Part shown: one piece after another, positions 27,858-36,189 of the stretch | Layout of the letters: every line of letters starts with the position of its first letter | Position numbering within the stretch: position 1 is the first letter of the stretch | NCBI RefSeq assembly: GCF_030145815.1 | Contig: NZ_JAIXHL010000005.1 | Span: forward strand, 1-64,000 | DNA: 64,000 bases | Source of the DNA: Sphingomonas sp. | Lineage (GTDB): Bacteria > Pseudomonadota > Alphaproteobacteria > Sphingomonadales > Sphingomonadaceae | Direction: 5' to 3' | The notes under the pieces: model-generated | What the model saw: only the letters and a program-made list of their open reading frames with translations | The model's database searches: none | What the model was told of the DNA's origin: nothing | Program-made: the position numbers and the translations under genes

Positions 27858-27999
27858 GCTCAGGCTGAGCTTGTCGAAGCCCTGCCCTTCTACTTCGGAG
27901 GAAAAGGACTGCCCTTCGACAATGACCAAGTGGAACGTCCCCCGGACGTTCCAGCCAAAGCCGGGGGCTTTGGCGACTTGGTCATCAGGGCGAACGGAG
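27858..27999. repeat. Palindromic repeat, family C, with a nested element
   Basis: Left arm CTCAGGCTGAGCTTGTCGAA (27859-27878) and right part GCCCTTCGACA ... CAGGGCGAACGGAG. The right arm, which in an intact copy should read through CTTCGACA-[AG]GCTCAG, is split by the 64-bp element at 27922-27985. The whole spacer between gcvPA and gcvPB is made of this composite. Confidence 0.8.
27922..27985. repeat. Perfect 64-bp three-way-junction palindromic element
   Basis: Outer stem ATGACCAAGT (27922-27931) / ACTTGGTCAT (27976-27985), enclosing two perfect hairpins: 27932-27952 (GGAACGTCC / GGACGTTCC, loop CCC) and 27954-27974 (GCCAAAGCC / GGCTTTGGC, loop GGG), each joined by one unpaired base. It is inserted within one arm of a family C repeat and will be transcribed between gcvPA and gcvPB. 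Confidence 0.85.
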
Positions 28000-28009
28000 T
28001 ATGGAATGT

Positions 28010-29368
28010 TCATGCCAGCACCTCCGCAAGTGCGGCGGCAAGGGTTTCGACATCCTCCGCCGTGGTGGTTTCGGTGACCGCGACGACGAGGCCGTTCTCC
28101 AACGCCCCCTCGCCCGGGTAGAGACGGCCCAGCGATACGCCGGCGAGAATGCCCTTGTCGGCGAGTTCACGCACGACCGGGCGTGCTTCCTTCGACAGCT
28201 TCAGCGTGAATTCGTTGAAGAAGGTCGGCGTCACCAGCTCGACCCCCGGCACCTGCGCCAGCCGGTCCGCCGCCGCGCTGGCCCCGGCATGGTTGAGCGC
28301 CGCCAGCTGCCGCAGCCCCTTTTCGCCCAGCAAGGTCATGTGCACCGACCATGCCAGCGCGCACAGCACGGATGAGGTGCAGATGTTCGACGTCGCCTTC
28401 TCGCGCCGGATATGCTGCTCGCGCGTCGAGAGCGTCAGCACGAAACCGCGCTTGCCCTCGGCATCCACCGTCTCACCGGTCAGGCGGCCCGGCATCTGGC
28501 GGACGTACTTTTCCTTGCAGCCGAACAGGCCGACATAGGGGCCGCCGAACTGCAGCCCGACGCCGATCGACTGGCCTTCGCCGACGACGATGTCCGCGCC
28601 CATCTCGCCCGGCGACTTGATCGCGCCCAGCGCCACCGGCTCGGTCACCACCGCGACCAGCAATGCCTTCTTCGCCTGACACGCGGCGGCGAGGTCGGAC
28701 AGGTCGGCAATGCGGCCGAGAATGTCGGGATATTGCACCACGACGCACGAGGTGTCGTCGTCGATCAGGTCGATCAGCTTGGCCGTATCCGGCTCGGCGG
28801 TCAGCTCGGGCACTGCGGTCACCAGCGTGTCGCCAGTATATTTCGCCATCGTGTTGGCGACCGAGACGTAGTGCGGATGCAGCCCGCCCGACAGGATCGC
28901 CTTGGCGCGCTTGGTGATGCGCCGTGCCATGCCGATCGCTTCCCAGCACGCGGTCGACCCGTCATACATCGACGCATTGGCGACATCGGTGCCGAGCAGG
29001 CGCGCGACCTGCGTCTGGAACTCGAACATCACCTGCAGCGTGCCCTGCGCGATTTCGGGCTGGTACGGCGTATAGGCGGTCAGGAACTCGCCGCGCTGGA
29101 TGATGTGATCGACGCTCGCCGGGACGTGATGCTTATACGCACCACAGCCGAGGAAGAAGGGCGCGCTGCCCGCCGACAGGTTTTTCGCCGCCAGTTTCGA
29201 CATGTGCCGCTCGACCGCCAGCTCGCTGGCATGCATCGGCAGCCCCGGCACCGGGCCGGACAGGCGCGCGCTTTCGGGAACGTCGGCGAACAGATCGTCG
29301 ATCGTCGCGGCATTGACCGCGGCGAGCATCGCCTGCCGGTCGGACGGGGTAAGGGGAAGGTAGCGCAT
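28010..29368 (-). CDS. gcvPA: Glycine dehydrogenase (decarboxylating) subunit 1
   Basis: 452 residues. N-terminal half of the split P-protein. Family features: [19 protein letters not shown] start, [54 protein letters not shown], and [13 protein letters not shown]. It forms the heterotetrameric P-protein with GcvPB. Third gene of the glycine-cleavage operon; a family B palindrome fills the 97-nt gap to gcvH. Confidence 0.96.
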   Translation of the reverse strand: MRYLPLTPSDRQAMLAAVNAATIDDLFADVPESARLSGPVPGLPMHASELAVERHMSKLAAKNLSAGSAPFFLGCGAYKHHVPASVDHIIQRGEFLTAYTPYQPEIAQGTLQVMFEFQTQVARLLGTDVANASMYDGSTACWEAIGMARRITKRAKAILSGGLHPHYVSVANTMAKYTGDTLVTAVPELTAEPDTAKLIDLIDDDTSCVVVQYPDILGRIADLSDLAAACQAKKALLVAVVTEPVALGAIKSPGEMGADIVVGEGQSIGVGLQFGGPYVGLFGCKEKYVRQMPGRLTGETVDAEGKRGFVLTLSTREQHIRREKATSNICTSSVLCALAWSVHMTLLGEKGLRQLAALNHAGASAAADRLAQVPGVELVTPTFFNEFTLKLSKEARPVVRELADKGILAGVSLGRLYPGEGALENGLVVAVTETTTAEDVETLAAALAEVLA

Positions 29369-29377
29369 TGAAATTCC

Positions 29378-29460
29378 CGTCGCCCCGGCGGAGGCCGGGG
29401 CCGCTATCGGTAGGGCGCATGCTCCGCCACGGAGCGGCCCCGGCCTCCGCCGGGGCGACG
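29378..29460. repeat. Palindromic repeat, family B (copy between gcvH and gcvPA)
   Basis: 83 bp, arms CGTCGCCCCGGCGGAGGCCG and its inverse at the right end (CCTCCGCCGGGGCGACG), with an inner short inverted pair. Same outer arms as 31330-31412 and the copy inside glyS at 50658-50738. Confidence 0.92.
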
Positions 29461-29465
29461 CGCGA

Positions 29466-29837
29466 TTAGAGCTTTCTCACGAAATCCGCGTAGGCGCTCT
29501 CGTTCATCAGCCCGTCGAGCTCGCTCGTGTCGCTCAGCGTCATCTTGAAGAACCAGCCATCGCCCTCGGGATCCTCGTTCACCAGCGCAGGGCTCTCCTC
29601 CAGTGCCGGGTTCCCCTCGATCACCGTGCCGGAAACTGGCGCATAGACGTCGCTCGCCGCCTTGACGCTCTCGACCACGGCGGCGTCGTCGCCCTTGGTC
29701 ACTTCCTTGCCCTCTTCAGGCACCTCGACGAACACGATGTCGCCCAGCTGGCTCTGCGCATAGTCGGTGATGCCGACGGTCGCGATTTCGCCGTCGAGTT
29801 CGATCCATTCGTGATCTTCGGTGAAGTAACGGCTCAT
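29466..29837 (-). CDS. gcvH: Glycine cleavage system H protein
   Basis: 123 residues. Lipoyl carrier of the glycine cleavage complex. The lipoyl lysine is Lys59 in [19 protein letters not shown]; the N-terminal [11 protein letters not shown] and [20 protein letters not shown] are standard. Its ATG overlaps the gcvT stop by 4 nt. Confidence 0.97.
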   Translation of the reverse strand: MSRYFTEDHEWIELDGEIATVGITDYAQSQLGDIVFVEVPEEGKEVTKGDDAAVVESVKAASDVYAPVSGTVIEGNPALEESPALVNEDPEGDGWFFKMTLSDTSELDGLMNESAYADFVRKL

Positions 29838-30997
29838 TTCGATGCTCCCTGACGAACATAATTGTGGGGGACGAAGGGCATGGCGACCACTTCGCCATGA
29901 TGGATCTTGCCGCGCTGGCTCAGCGTCACGCGCGTGCCGATTTCGGCCATCGCGGTCGGCACATAGGCCATCGCGATCGGCTTCTGGACGGTCGGGGCAA
30001 AGCCGCCGCTGGTGACGCGGCCGACTTCGTTGCCCTGTTCGTCCAGCACCAGCGCGCCCTCGCGCACCGGCTGACGCCCCTCGACGATCAGGCCGACGCG
30101 GCGCTGGATCGGGCCATGCTCGCGCTCGTGCAGGATGCGTGTCGCACCGGGGAAGTTCGCTTCCTCACGCCGCCGCTTGCTCGCGACCGCGAAGTTCAGC
30201 GCCGCCATGATCGGCGTCGTCTCGGGGTCGAGGTCATGGCCGTAGAGCGGCAGGTCCGCCTCCAGCCGCAGCGAATCGCGCGCGCCCAAACCGATCGGCT
30301 TCACCTCGGGCTCGCCGCACAGCAGGTCGGCGACCTTGGCCGCCTGATCCGCGGGGATCGATATTTCGAATCCGTCCTCGCCGGTATAGCCCGAACGGCT
30401 GATATAGGCGGGCACGCCCGCGATCTCGAACTTGCCGCCCTTCATGAACACCAGCGCGTCGAGCGGGTATTCGCCCGTCACATGGCGCTTGAGCGCATCG
30501 AACGCCTTCGGACCCTGCAGCGCCAGCAGCGCATGTTCGTCCATATGGTTGATCTCGATATCGTCGGGCAGATGCTCGCGCAGATGGGCGATGTCGTCCC
30601 ATTTGCACGCGCCGTTGACGACCATGTAGATGCCACCCGGCCAGCGGCTGAACATCAGATCATCCAGAATCCCGCCATTCTCGGCCAGCAACAGCGAATA
30701 TTTCTGCTGCCCCACCGCGACGCCCGCGACATCGGCGGGGATCAGCTTTTCCAGCTCGGCGTCGAGCCCTTCGCCCGACAGCAGAAGCTGCCCCATATGC
30801 GACACGTCGAACAGCCCGGCCGATTCGCGCACCCACAGATGCTCGGCCATGATGCCTTCATACTGGACGGGCATCTCATAGCCCGCGAACGGCACCATCC
30901 GCCCGCCGCGCGCGCGGTGCCACGCATCGAGCGGGAGCAGCATCAGTTCTTCGACGAAATCGGGCTCGCCCGCTACGGAATCAGGGGTGTGGGTCAC
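29834..30997 (-). CDS. gcvT: Glycine cleavage system T protein (aminomethyltransferase)
   Basis: 387 residues from GTG 30997. Releases ammonia and transfers the one-carbon unit to tetrahydrofolate. Family motifs: [47 protein letters not shown] and [12 protein letters not shown]. Start is uncertain: GTG 30997 has GGAG about 8-9 nt upstream and gives a normal N-terminus; ATG 31048, in frame and 5 nt after the riboswitch with GAGGGGG before it, would add 17 atypical residues. First gene of the gcvTH-PA-PB operon. Confidence 0.93.
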   Translation of the reverse strand: MTHTPDSVAGEPDFVEELMLLPLDAWHRARGGRMVPFAGYEMPVQYEGIMAEHLWVRESAGLFDVSHMGQLLLSGEGLDAELEKLIPADVAGVAVGQQKYSLLLAENGGILDDLMFSRWPGGIYMVVNGACKWDDIAHLREHLPDDIEINHMDEHALLALQGPKAFDALKRHVTGEYPLDALVFMKGGKFEIAGVPAYISRSGYTGEDGFEISIPADQAAKVADLLCGEPEVKPIGLGARDSLRLEADLPLYGHDLDPETTPIMAALNFAVASKRRREEANFPGATRILHEREHGPIQRRVGLIVEGRQPVREGALVLDEQGNEVGRVTSGGFAPTVQKPIAMAYVPTAMAEIGTRVTLSQRGKIHHGEVVAMPFVPHNYVRQGASK

Positions 30998-31053
30998 GGA
31001 ACGCGCTCCAGAATAGACGACGGAACGCCGCACCGCGCGGCCATTCATCCGTC

Positions 31054-31249
31054 GCCCCCTCTGTCACGGGAACCTGAGAGCTTTGATCCCGGCGCGTGTC
31101 CGGGACTTACCCCTTCGGTGGCTCACCCCTGACGGAGCAAGCGCTTTCCAGAGTGTCGTGGCCCGCGCGGTCCCTGGTGCCTGAGAGATTCCGGGGCGGT
31201 TGCTCCTTCGGCGTTCCGGGCCGCAAGACCCGCAAACTCTCCCGCGCGT
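31054..31249 (-). promoter_or_regulatory. Tandem glycine riboswitch
   Basis: Two aptamers in series on the minus strand directly ahead of gcvT. Aptamer 1: GCGGGAGAG, core GCCGAAGGAGCAA (about 31214-31202), TCTCAGGCACC. Aptamer 2: ACTCTGGAAAGC, core CACCGAAGGGGTAAG (about 31120-31106), GCTCTCAGGTTCC then GTGACAGAGGGGG. These are the conserved blocks of the glycine riboswitch, and the downstream gcv operon is its standard target. Glycine binding should raise expression of the cleavage system; mechanism (transcription or translation) cannot be told, but the 3' end abuts a possible start codon. Confidence 0.95.
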
Positions 31250-31329
31250 GCCTTCACCGGTTGCCCGATGCCGACGCCATGGGAATGCTGCGCCGCACAG
31301 TCCGAGTCAATCGCGAAGTTGTCCACAAG

Positions 31330-31412
31330 CGTCGCCCCGGCGCAGGCCGGGGCCGTCCTGTTCGACGCGACGCCTCCGCCACAGGCCGGCCCCGGCCTTC
31401 GCCGGGGCGACG
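31330..31412. repeat. Palindromic repeat, family B (copy after the lipoprotein gene)
   Basis: 83 bp. Left arm GTCGCCCCGGCGCAGGCCGG, right arm GGCCTTCGCCGGGGCGACG. It lies 6 nt past the stop of the minus-strand lipoprotein gene and upstream of the glycine riboswitch, where it could act as a transcription stop. Confidence 0.92.
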
Positions 31413-31418
31413 GATAGA

Positions 31419-32057
31419 TTACCGCGTCGCGTTATACTTCAGCTGCGCATCGGTCAGCTGGAAGCCCACCAGCGCCTCGAACGTCGCGCGCAGCACGGCC
31501 TGCCGCACTTCGGGGCGCGCCAGCGGATCGAGCGCCGCGGTCTCGTCGCCCGCCTTGCGCTTCGCCAAAATCTGGCGGCGAATATCCTCCGGCAGCGTCG
31601 CGGCCGCGCGCGAGACATAGGCATTCGCCGTGCCGCTCGCCTGCGCCCGCGCCTGCCCCGGCTCGAATCGCAGCGTCACCTGCGCCACGCGCTTCGACAC
31701 GACCGACGTGCCGCCCTGAACGACGGTCACGAAATAGGGCAGCGTCACTTCGCGCGCACCGTCGGTCGAGCGGCGGCTGGCCTGCACCTCGAACGCGATA
31801 TCGCTGCGGATCATCTCGCCGCTGTCGTCGCAGTTCGACGTGACGTTGGTCAGCGTCGCAGTCACGTCGATCGCGCTCGCCGCCGTGCTGTCGGCGGGGT
31901 TGAACAGGGTGATGTCGCCGGTCCCGGCCGGCACGCCGACGCGCGGGCAGGCGGAGCGGACCGCAGTGATGCCGCCCTCGGCAATGTCGCCCTCACGGGA
32001 ACAGGCGGCGAGCGCCAGTGGAATCGATGCGGCAAGCGCGAGTTTGCGAACGTTCAA
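31419..32057 (-). CDS. Lipoprotein of unknown function
   Basis: 212 residues from TTG 32057 (AGGTG 6-7 nt upstream), or 221 from ATG 32084. The signal [20 protein letters not shown] has a lipobox LAAC, so the mature protein is lipidated. It continues with a beta-rich domain ([20 protein letters not shown] ... [20 protein letters not shown]) that I cannot assign. Divergent from ispH. The frame stays open far upstream (to 33182), but that is antisense to ispH and is rejected. Confidence 0.8.
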   Translation of the reverse strand: MNVRKLALAASIPLALAACSREGDIAEGGITAVRSACPRVGVPAGTGDITLFNPADSTAASAIDVTATLTNVTSNCDDSGEMIRSDIAFEVQASRRSTDGAREVTLPYFVTVVQGGTSVVSKRVAQVTLRFEPGQARAQASGTANAYVSRAAATLPEDIRRQILAKRKAGDETAALDPLARPEVRQAVLRATFEALVGFQLTDAQLKYNATR

Positions 32058-32207
32058 CTGGGGCACCTTTCCCGAACAAGACATGCCCGCCCCCACCATC
32101 TCTGGCAGGCCCGGCGCGGCGGCGGGCACCATAGGCAGCGCTTTGCCTTCCCGCAACGGCCATCCCGCGCCTTTCACAGCCGCCCCGGATCGCGTAAGGC
32201 AGCCGCG

Positions 32208-33161
32208 ATGACCGACACCCAAAAGCCCGTCCTCGAACTCCTCATCGCCGCGCCGCGCGGCTTTTGCGCCGGAGTCGACCGCGCGATCCAGATCGTCGAA
32301 CGCGCGATCGAACTGCATGGCGCGCCGGTCTATGTTCGCCACGAAATCGTCCACAATAAATATGTGGTCGATACGCTGAAGGCGAAGGGCGCGATCTTCG
32401 TCGACGAACTCGATCAGGTGCCCGACGGCGTCCATGTCGTCTTCTCGGCACATGGCGTCCCCAAATCGGTCCCCGCCGCCGCGCAGAATCGCGGCCTGTC
32501 CTATTTCGACGCCACCTGCCCGCTGGTGTCCAAGGTGCATCGTCAGGCCGAACGGCTGGTCGCGGCCGGCCGCCACATCCTGTTCATCGGCCATGAAGGG
32601 CATCCCGAAGTGATCGGCACCTTCGGCCAGGTCCCCGACGGCGCAATGACGCTGATCGAGACCGAGGCGGACGCCGAGAGCGTCGCGCCGGCCGAACCGG
32701 GCAACCTCGCCTTCCTGACCCAGACGACGCTGTCGGTGGACGACACCGCGTCGATCCTGGCGATCCTGCAGCGGCGCTTCCCCGATATCGTCGCGCCCAA
32801 GGCCGACGACATCTGCTACGCCACGTCGAACCGTCAGGCGGCGGTGCGCGCGATCGCCGGATCGTGCGACCTGGTGCTGGTAATCGGCGCGCCCAACTCG
32901 TCCAACTCGCTGCGCCTCGCCGAAGTGGCGGAGCGCGAGGGAACGACGTCGAAACTGATCCAGCGCGCCGACGATCTGGATTTCGACTGGCTGGCCGGGA
33001 TCGGTACGCTGGGCATCACCGCCGGCGCTTCCGCCCCGGAAGTGCTGGTGCGCGAAGTGATCGACCGCATCGCGACGCGCTACGACGTGACCGAGCGCAT
33101 GGTCGAAACCGCGCAGGAAACGATCACCTTCAAACTGCCCAAGGGGCTTGAGGCGGCGTAG
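32208..33161 (+). CDS. ispH: 4-hydroxy-3-methylbut-2-enyl diphosphate reductase
   Basis: 317 residues. Last step of the MEP isoprenoid pathway, forming IPP and DMAPP; [4Fe-4S] enzyme. The three cluster Cys are in [13 protein letters not shown] (Cys20), [13 protein letters not shown] (Cys104) and [11 protein letters not shown] (near 204). HNKYVVDTL and [10 protein letters not shown] are also conserved. ATG 32208 gives the usual length, with AAGG 8 nt upstream. Followed by a family A repeat. Confidence 0.97.
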   Translation: MTDTQKPVLELLIAAPRGFCAGVDRAIQIVERAIELHGAPVYVRHEIVHNKYVVDTLKAKGAIFVDELDQVPDGVHVVFSAHGVPKSVPAAAQNRGLSYFDATCPLVSKVHRQAERLVAAGRHILFIGHEGHPEVIGTFGQVPDGAMTLIETEADAESVAPAEPGNLAFLTQTTLSVDDTASILAILQRRFPDIVAPKADDICYATSNRQAAVRAIAGSCDLVLVIGAPNSSNSLRLAEVAEREGTTSKLIQRADDLDFDWLAGIGTLGITAGASAPEVLVREVIDRIATRYDVTERMVETAQETITFKLPKGLEAA

Positions 33162-33203
33162 GGCACAGCCCCGAATCCACATTCAGCGATCAGTTGTCCT
33201 CTA

Positions 33204-33338
33204 TCCTCCCCCGCCAGGGGGAGGTGGCACGCGTAGCGTGACGGAGGGGGAGGAAGGGTCGCAGTTTGAGGGGGCAAGGACGCAGCCATCCTCCCCCTCC
33301 GTCGCCTTCGGCGCCACCTCCCCCTGGCGGGGGAGGAT
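33204..33338. repeat. Palindromic repeat, family A (copy 2)
   Basis: About 135 bp. Same end hairpins as copy 1 (CCTCCCCCGCCAGGGGGAGG; CCTCCCCCTGGCGGGGGAGG) and inner arms GACGGAGGGGGAGGA / TCCTCCCCCTCCGTC. Lies between ispH and thrB; may also end ispH transcription. Confidence 0.92.
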
Positions 33339-33359
33339 TATTAAATGTCGATACGACCT

Positions 33360-33446
33360 AACTCCGTTGGCCCTGAGCTTGTCGAAGGGCGGTACTTTCC
33401 CCTACCGGGCGTGCTTCGGCGCTTCGACAGGCTCAGCGCGAACGGA
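33360..33446. repeat. Palindromic repeat, family C, forming the thrB leader
   Basis: Outer arms ACTCCGTTGGCCCTGAGCTT (33361-33380) continuing GTCGAAG, and CTTCGACAGGCTCAG ... AACGGAG at the right end. The right terminus AACGGAG runs straight into the Shine-Dalgarno GGAGG (33444-33448) of thrB. Confidence 0.85.
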
Positions 33447-33452
33447 GGAATG

Positions 33453-34406
33453 GTGGCAGTCTACACACAGGTATCGGCAGAGGCGCTCGCCGCCTTCCTC
33501 GCCCGCTATGACGTCGGCAACCTCGTGTCGGCCAAAGGCATTGCCGAGGGGGTGGAGAACAGCAACTATCTGGTCGACACGACCAAAGGCCGCTTCATCC
33601 TCACCCTCTATGAAAAGCGCGTCGATGCGGACGACCTGCCCTATTTCATGGACCTGCTCGCGCATCTCGACGCCAAGGGGCTGAAGGTGCCGCCCGCGAT
33701 CCGCGACCGCGACGGCGTGGCGATCCAGACACTGGAGGGCCGCCCGGCGTGCCTGATCAAGTTCCTGTCGGGCGTGTCGCTCTCCCACCCCACCCCGGCT
33801 CAGGCCGAGGCGGCGGCGCGCGCGATGGCCGACATGCATGCCGCCGTCGCCGATTTCGCGCAGGACCGCCCCAATTCGATGGGCGTCGACAGCTGGCGCC
33901 CGCTATTCGACCGCTGCGGCGACAGCCTCGACCAGATCGCGCCGGGCCTGCACGCCGAACTCGGGGCCGCGCTCGACCGCGTGCTGGCGGCGTGGCCGCG
34001 CGAGGGCTTCGATCGCTGCGCGATCCATGCCGACCTGTTCCCCGACAATGTGCTGATGCTCGGCGACACCGTCACCGGCCTGATCGACTTCTATTTCGCC
34101 AGCACCGATTTCCGCATCTACGACCTCGCCGTGATGCACAGCGCGTGGAGCTTCGATGCGACCGGCGCGACCTATCACGCAGAGATCGGCGACGCCCTGC
34201 TGCGCGGCTATGCATCGCGCTTCCCGCTGAGCGAGGCCGAACGCGCCGCCTTCCCGCTACTCGCCAGTGGGGCGTGCATCCGCTTCGCTTTGTCGCGGGC
34301 GTTCGACTGGATCAACACCCCGGCGGACGCGCTGGTGACGCGCAAGGACCCGCTCGCCTATGTCCGCCGCCTCCGTCACTACGAAAGCATGAGCCGTCCC
34401 GCATGA
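33453..34406 (+). CDS. thrB: Homoserine kinase (alphaproteobacterial ThrB)
   Basis: 317 residues from GTG 33453. Aminoglycoside-phosphotransferase-fold homoserine kinase of threonine synthesis: [40 protein letters not shown], phosphotransfer loop [14 protein letters not shown] and metal-binding [19 protein letters not shown]. The start is ATG 33450 or GTG 33453; GTG leaves 4 nt and ATG 1 nt after GGAGG, so GTG is preferred. The open frame up to 33345 is translated palindromic repeat and is not part of the family. Overlaps rnhA by ATGA. Confidence 0.94.
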   Translation: MAVYTQVSAEALAAFLARYDVGNLVSAKGIAEGVENSNYLVDTTKGRFILTLYEKRVDADDLPYFMDLLAHLDAKGLKVPPAIRDRDGVAIQTLEGRPACLIKFLSGVSLSHPTPAQAEAAARAMADMHAAVADFAQDRPNSMGVDSWRPLFDRCGDSLDQIAPGLHAELGAALDRVLAAWPREGFDRCAIHADLFPDNVLMLGDTVTGLIDFYFASTDFRIYDLAVMHSAWSFDATGATYHAEIGDALLRGYASRFPLSEAERAAFPLLASGACIRFALSRAFDWINTPADALVTRKDPLAYVRRLRHYESMSRPA

Positions 34407-34846
34407 CCACCGAACTCCCCCTCGTCGAAATCGCCACCGATGGCGCGTGCAAGGGCAATCCCGGGCGCGGCGGCTGGGGCGTGCTGCTGCGCGCCGGAAC
34501 GACCGAGAAGGAGCTATCGGGCGGTGAGGCGCACACCACCAACAACCGCATGGAGCTGATGGCCGCGATCCAGGGGCTGAAGGCGCTCAACAAGCCGTGC
34601 CGCGTCAAGCTGTCGACCGACAGCCGCTACGTCATGGACGGCCTGACCAAGTGGATCAAAGGCTGGCAGCGCAACGGCTGGCGCACCGCAGACAAAAAAC
34701 CGGTCAAGAACAGCGACCTCTGGATCGAACTCCTCGACGCCGCCAAGCCGCACCGCATCGAATGGCAATGGGTCAAGGGCCACGCCGGCCACCCCGACAA
34801 CGAACGCGCCGACCAGCTGGCGAGCGACGCGGCGCTGCGGAGTTAG
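34403..34846 (+). CDS. rnhA: Ribonuclease HI
   Basis: 147 residues. Cuts the RNA strand of RNA-DNA hybrids. The four catalytic acidic residues are in [12 protein letters not shown] (Asp), [10 protein letters not shown] (Glu), STDSRYV (Asp) and the late HPDNERAD (Asp), with the basic protrusion [20 protein letters not shown] present as in E. coli RNase HI. Starts on the thrB stop (ATGA), so it is co-translated with homoserine kinase. Confidence 0.96.
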   Translation: MTTELPLVEIATDGACKGNPGRGGWGVLLRAGTTEKELSGGEAHTTNNRMELMAAIQGLKALNKPCRVKLSTDSRYVMDGLTKWIKGWQRNGWRTADKKPVKNSDLWIELLDAAKPHRIEWQWVKGHAGHPDNERADQLASDAALRS

Positions 34847-34888
34847 GGCGGAGGGCGGGGTTTGGGGTGGTAGCCACCGCCCCCACCC

Positions 34889-34980
34889 CGTCATGCTGAA
34901 CTTGTTTCAGCATCCACCCTTCCACACGCTGCTCCGCCGCTTGCGAGGACGTGGATCCTGAAACAATTTCAGGATGACGG
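34889..34980. repeat. Palindromic repeat, family D
   Basis: About 92 bp. Outer arms CCGTCATGCTGAACTTGTTT and AAACAATTTCAGGATGACGG are mutually inverted with a few mismatches, and each arm is itself a hairpin (ATGCTGAA/TTTCAGCAT and ATCCTGAA/TTTCAGGAT). The centre carries a CACGCTGCTCCGCCGCTTGC segment. Lies at the edge of a lower-GC patch. Confidence 0.85.
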
Positions 34981-35066
34981 AGTAAAAAGACAGAAGCGTC
35001 TGTAACTGGGTGGGAAGCGGTCATTACCCGCTCCGCTTGGCGTCATCCGTGTGATATCCGAACGGC

Positions 35067-35546
35067 ATGCCGATATCTGTATTTGAAAATCGCGTCGAAG
35101 AACCGGTCACATTCATCTTGGAACCGGGCGAGGTGCAATACGCACTGCCGCCCCTTGCTCGAATTGGCATCCGATACTCATTTGGCCCCGGCGCGGTTGA
35201 TCGCACCTTCGCCGATATTGGACATTGCACAATCCGGTTCTGGTGCGACAGCGAAGTGCGGGACGTTGAAATCGTCCAGCCCAATGCTTTCGACCTCTTG
35301 CTGTGGGATATATGCGTGAAGGGCGGCTGCTGCGGCGGGCCTGCGACTCACGTCACGGACTTGCTACCCTCACAGGGCGTCGTCACAGCTGAGGACTTTG
35401 CAAGGTTGGTAATTCAAGCGGAGGAAGGCGGCAGCAATGAGGAGTGGCTGGCCGCCAAATTCATAGAGCGCATGGGTAGCTCGTCCGTGCGGGCCGAAAC
35501 ATTGGTGCAAAATCTCAGCAATCCCTTCGATGCCGACGCTGGCTGA
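35067..35546 (+). CDS. Orphan protein of unknown function
   Basis: 159 residues, soluble, no signal peptide. Begins MPISVFENRVEEPVTFILEP and holds a Cys-rich stretch CVKGGCCGGPATHVTDLLPS near the middle, then an acidic helical tail. I recognise no family. Codon use and GC are lower than in the neighbouring genes, which with the flanking repeat suggests an acquired gene. Confidence 0.6.
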   Translation: MPISVFENRVEEPVTFILEPGEVQYALPPLARIGIRYSFGPGAVDRTFADIGHCTIRFWCDSEVRDVEIVQPNAFDLLLWDICVKGGCCGGPATHVTDLLPSQGVVTAEDFARLVIQAEEGGSNEEWLAAKFIERMGSSSVRAETLVQNLSNPFDADAG

Positions 35547-35955
35547 ATGTCGTCTATGGCGTAGTCAGCCGCCACCCAACTTCCACTATCATTCCGGCCT
35601 CGCGCCGAAATCCACTTCACCACCAAAATTGTCCGATCGGCACGTCCCCACCGTTGCACGCGTTCGACATTTTCCTCCGCGAAAGCGACACCCGCCCGCT
35701 GCTCCATGACGCGAAGATCGTCGACATCGTCGCATTACGTTTTTGGCAGCACGCTCCGCACGAGCCTGTACTCGCCCGTTCCACGCTTCGCGCCAACGCG
35801 CCGCCCACGCGAAAACCCGCGAAAAACAGCCAGAAACCGCTGCCCGCTTTCCTACACGAACCTATTTGGTTATAGACGTCCGCGCGCCACAGCAGACGGA
35901 GCCCAAATGAACACACGCAACACGACGCGCCGCAAACGCAACGCGCCGCCTCGCC
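35547..35955. other. 409-nt stretch without a confident gene
   Basis: Lower GC than its surroundings. A minus-strand open frame starting at ATG 35707 reads plausibly as protein for about 60 residues (ERVQRWGRADRTILVVKWIS) but runs antisense into the tail of the orphan gene at 35067, so it may be a gene remnant. Nothing else is supported. Confidence 0.4.
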
Positions 35956-36129
35956 TCACCCCTCTTCGACCGGCGCGTCGGGGCCGTTCTTCTTGATCGA
36001 ATCGATCGCATTCTGCGCCCCGGCCTTGCTCGAATAGCCCTCGGTCCAGAACATCACTTCGCTGTTGTACTTGAACTTGGCGACATATTCGCCTGCCTTG
36101 TTCTGCTCGATCACGAACTTGTGGGCCAT
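35956..36129 (-). CDS. DUF1508 (YegP-like) small protein
   Basis: 57 residues: MAHKFVIEQNKAGEYVAKFK, then FWTEGYSSKAGAQNAIDSIK and an acidic end. This is one copy of the roughly 50-residue DUF1508 beta-beta-beta-alpha domain (conserved F-x-L/K-x-N-G-x-I/V ... S-EGYSSKA-x-x-NAI-x-S-I/VKKN). Function unknown, thought to be a small dimeric stress-related protein. Stop and start are read directly on the minus strand. Confidence 0.87.
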   Translation of the reverse strand: MAHKFVIEQNKAGEYVAKFKYNSEVMFWTEGYSSKAGAQNAIDSIKKNGPDAPVEEG

Positions 36130-36189
36130 GATGCGCTCCTTCGTTGCGAAGTCCGAACGATAGCAAAGCCGCGCCGTCCGTCCAGCGAT

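Noticed and set aside
31200..32207. In-frame extension upstream of ispH
   Set aside because: It crosses the riboswitch tail, a repeat and the opposite-strand lipoprotein gene; IspH has its normal N-terminus from ATG 32208.
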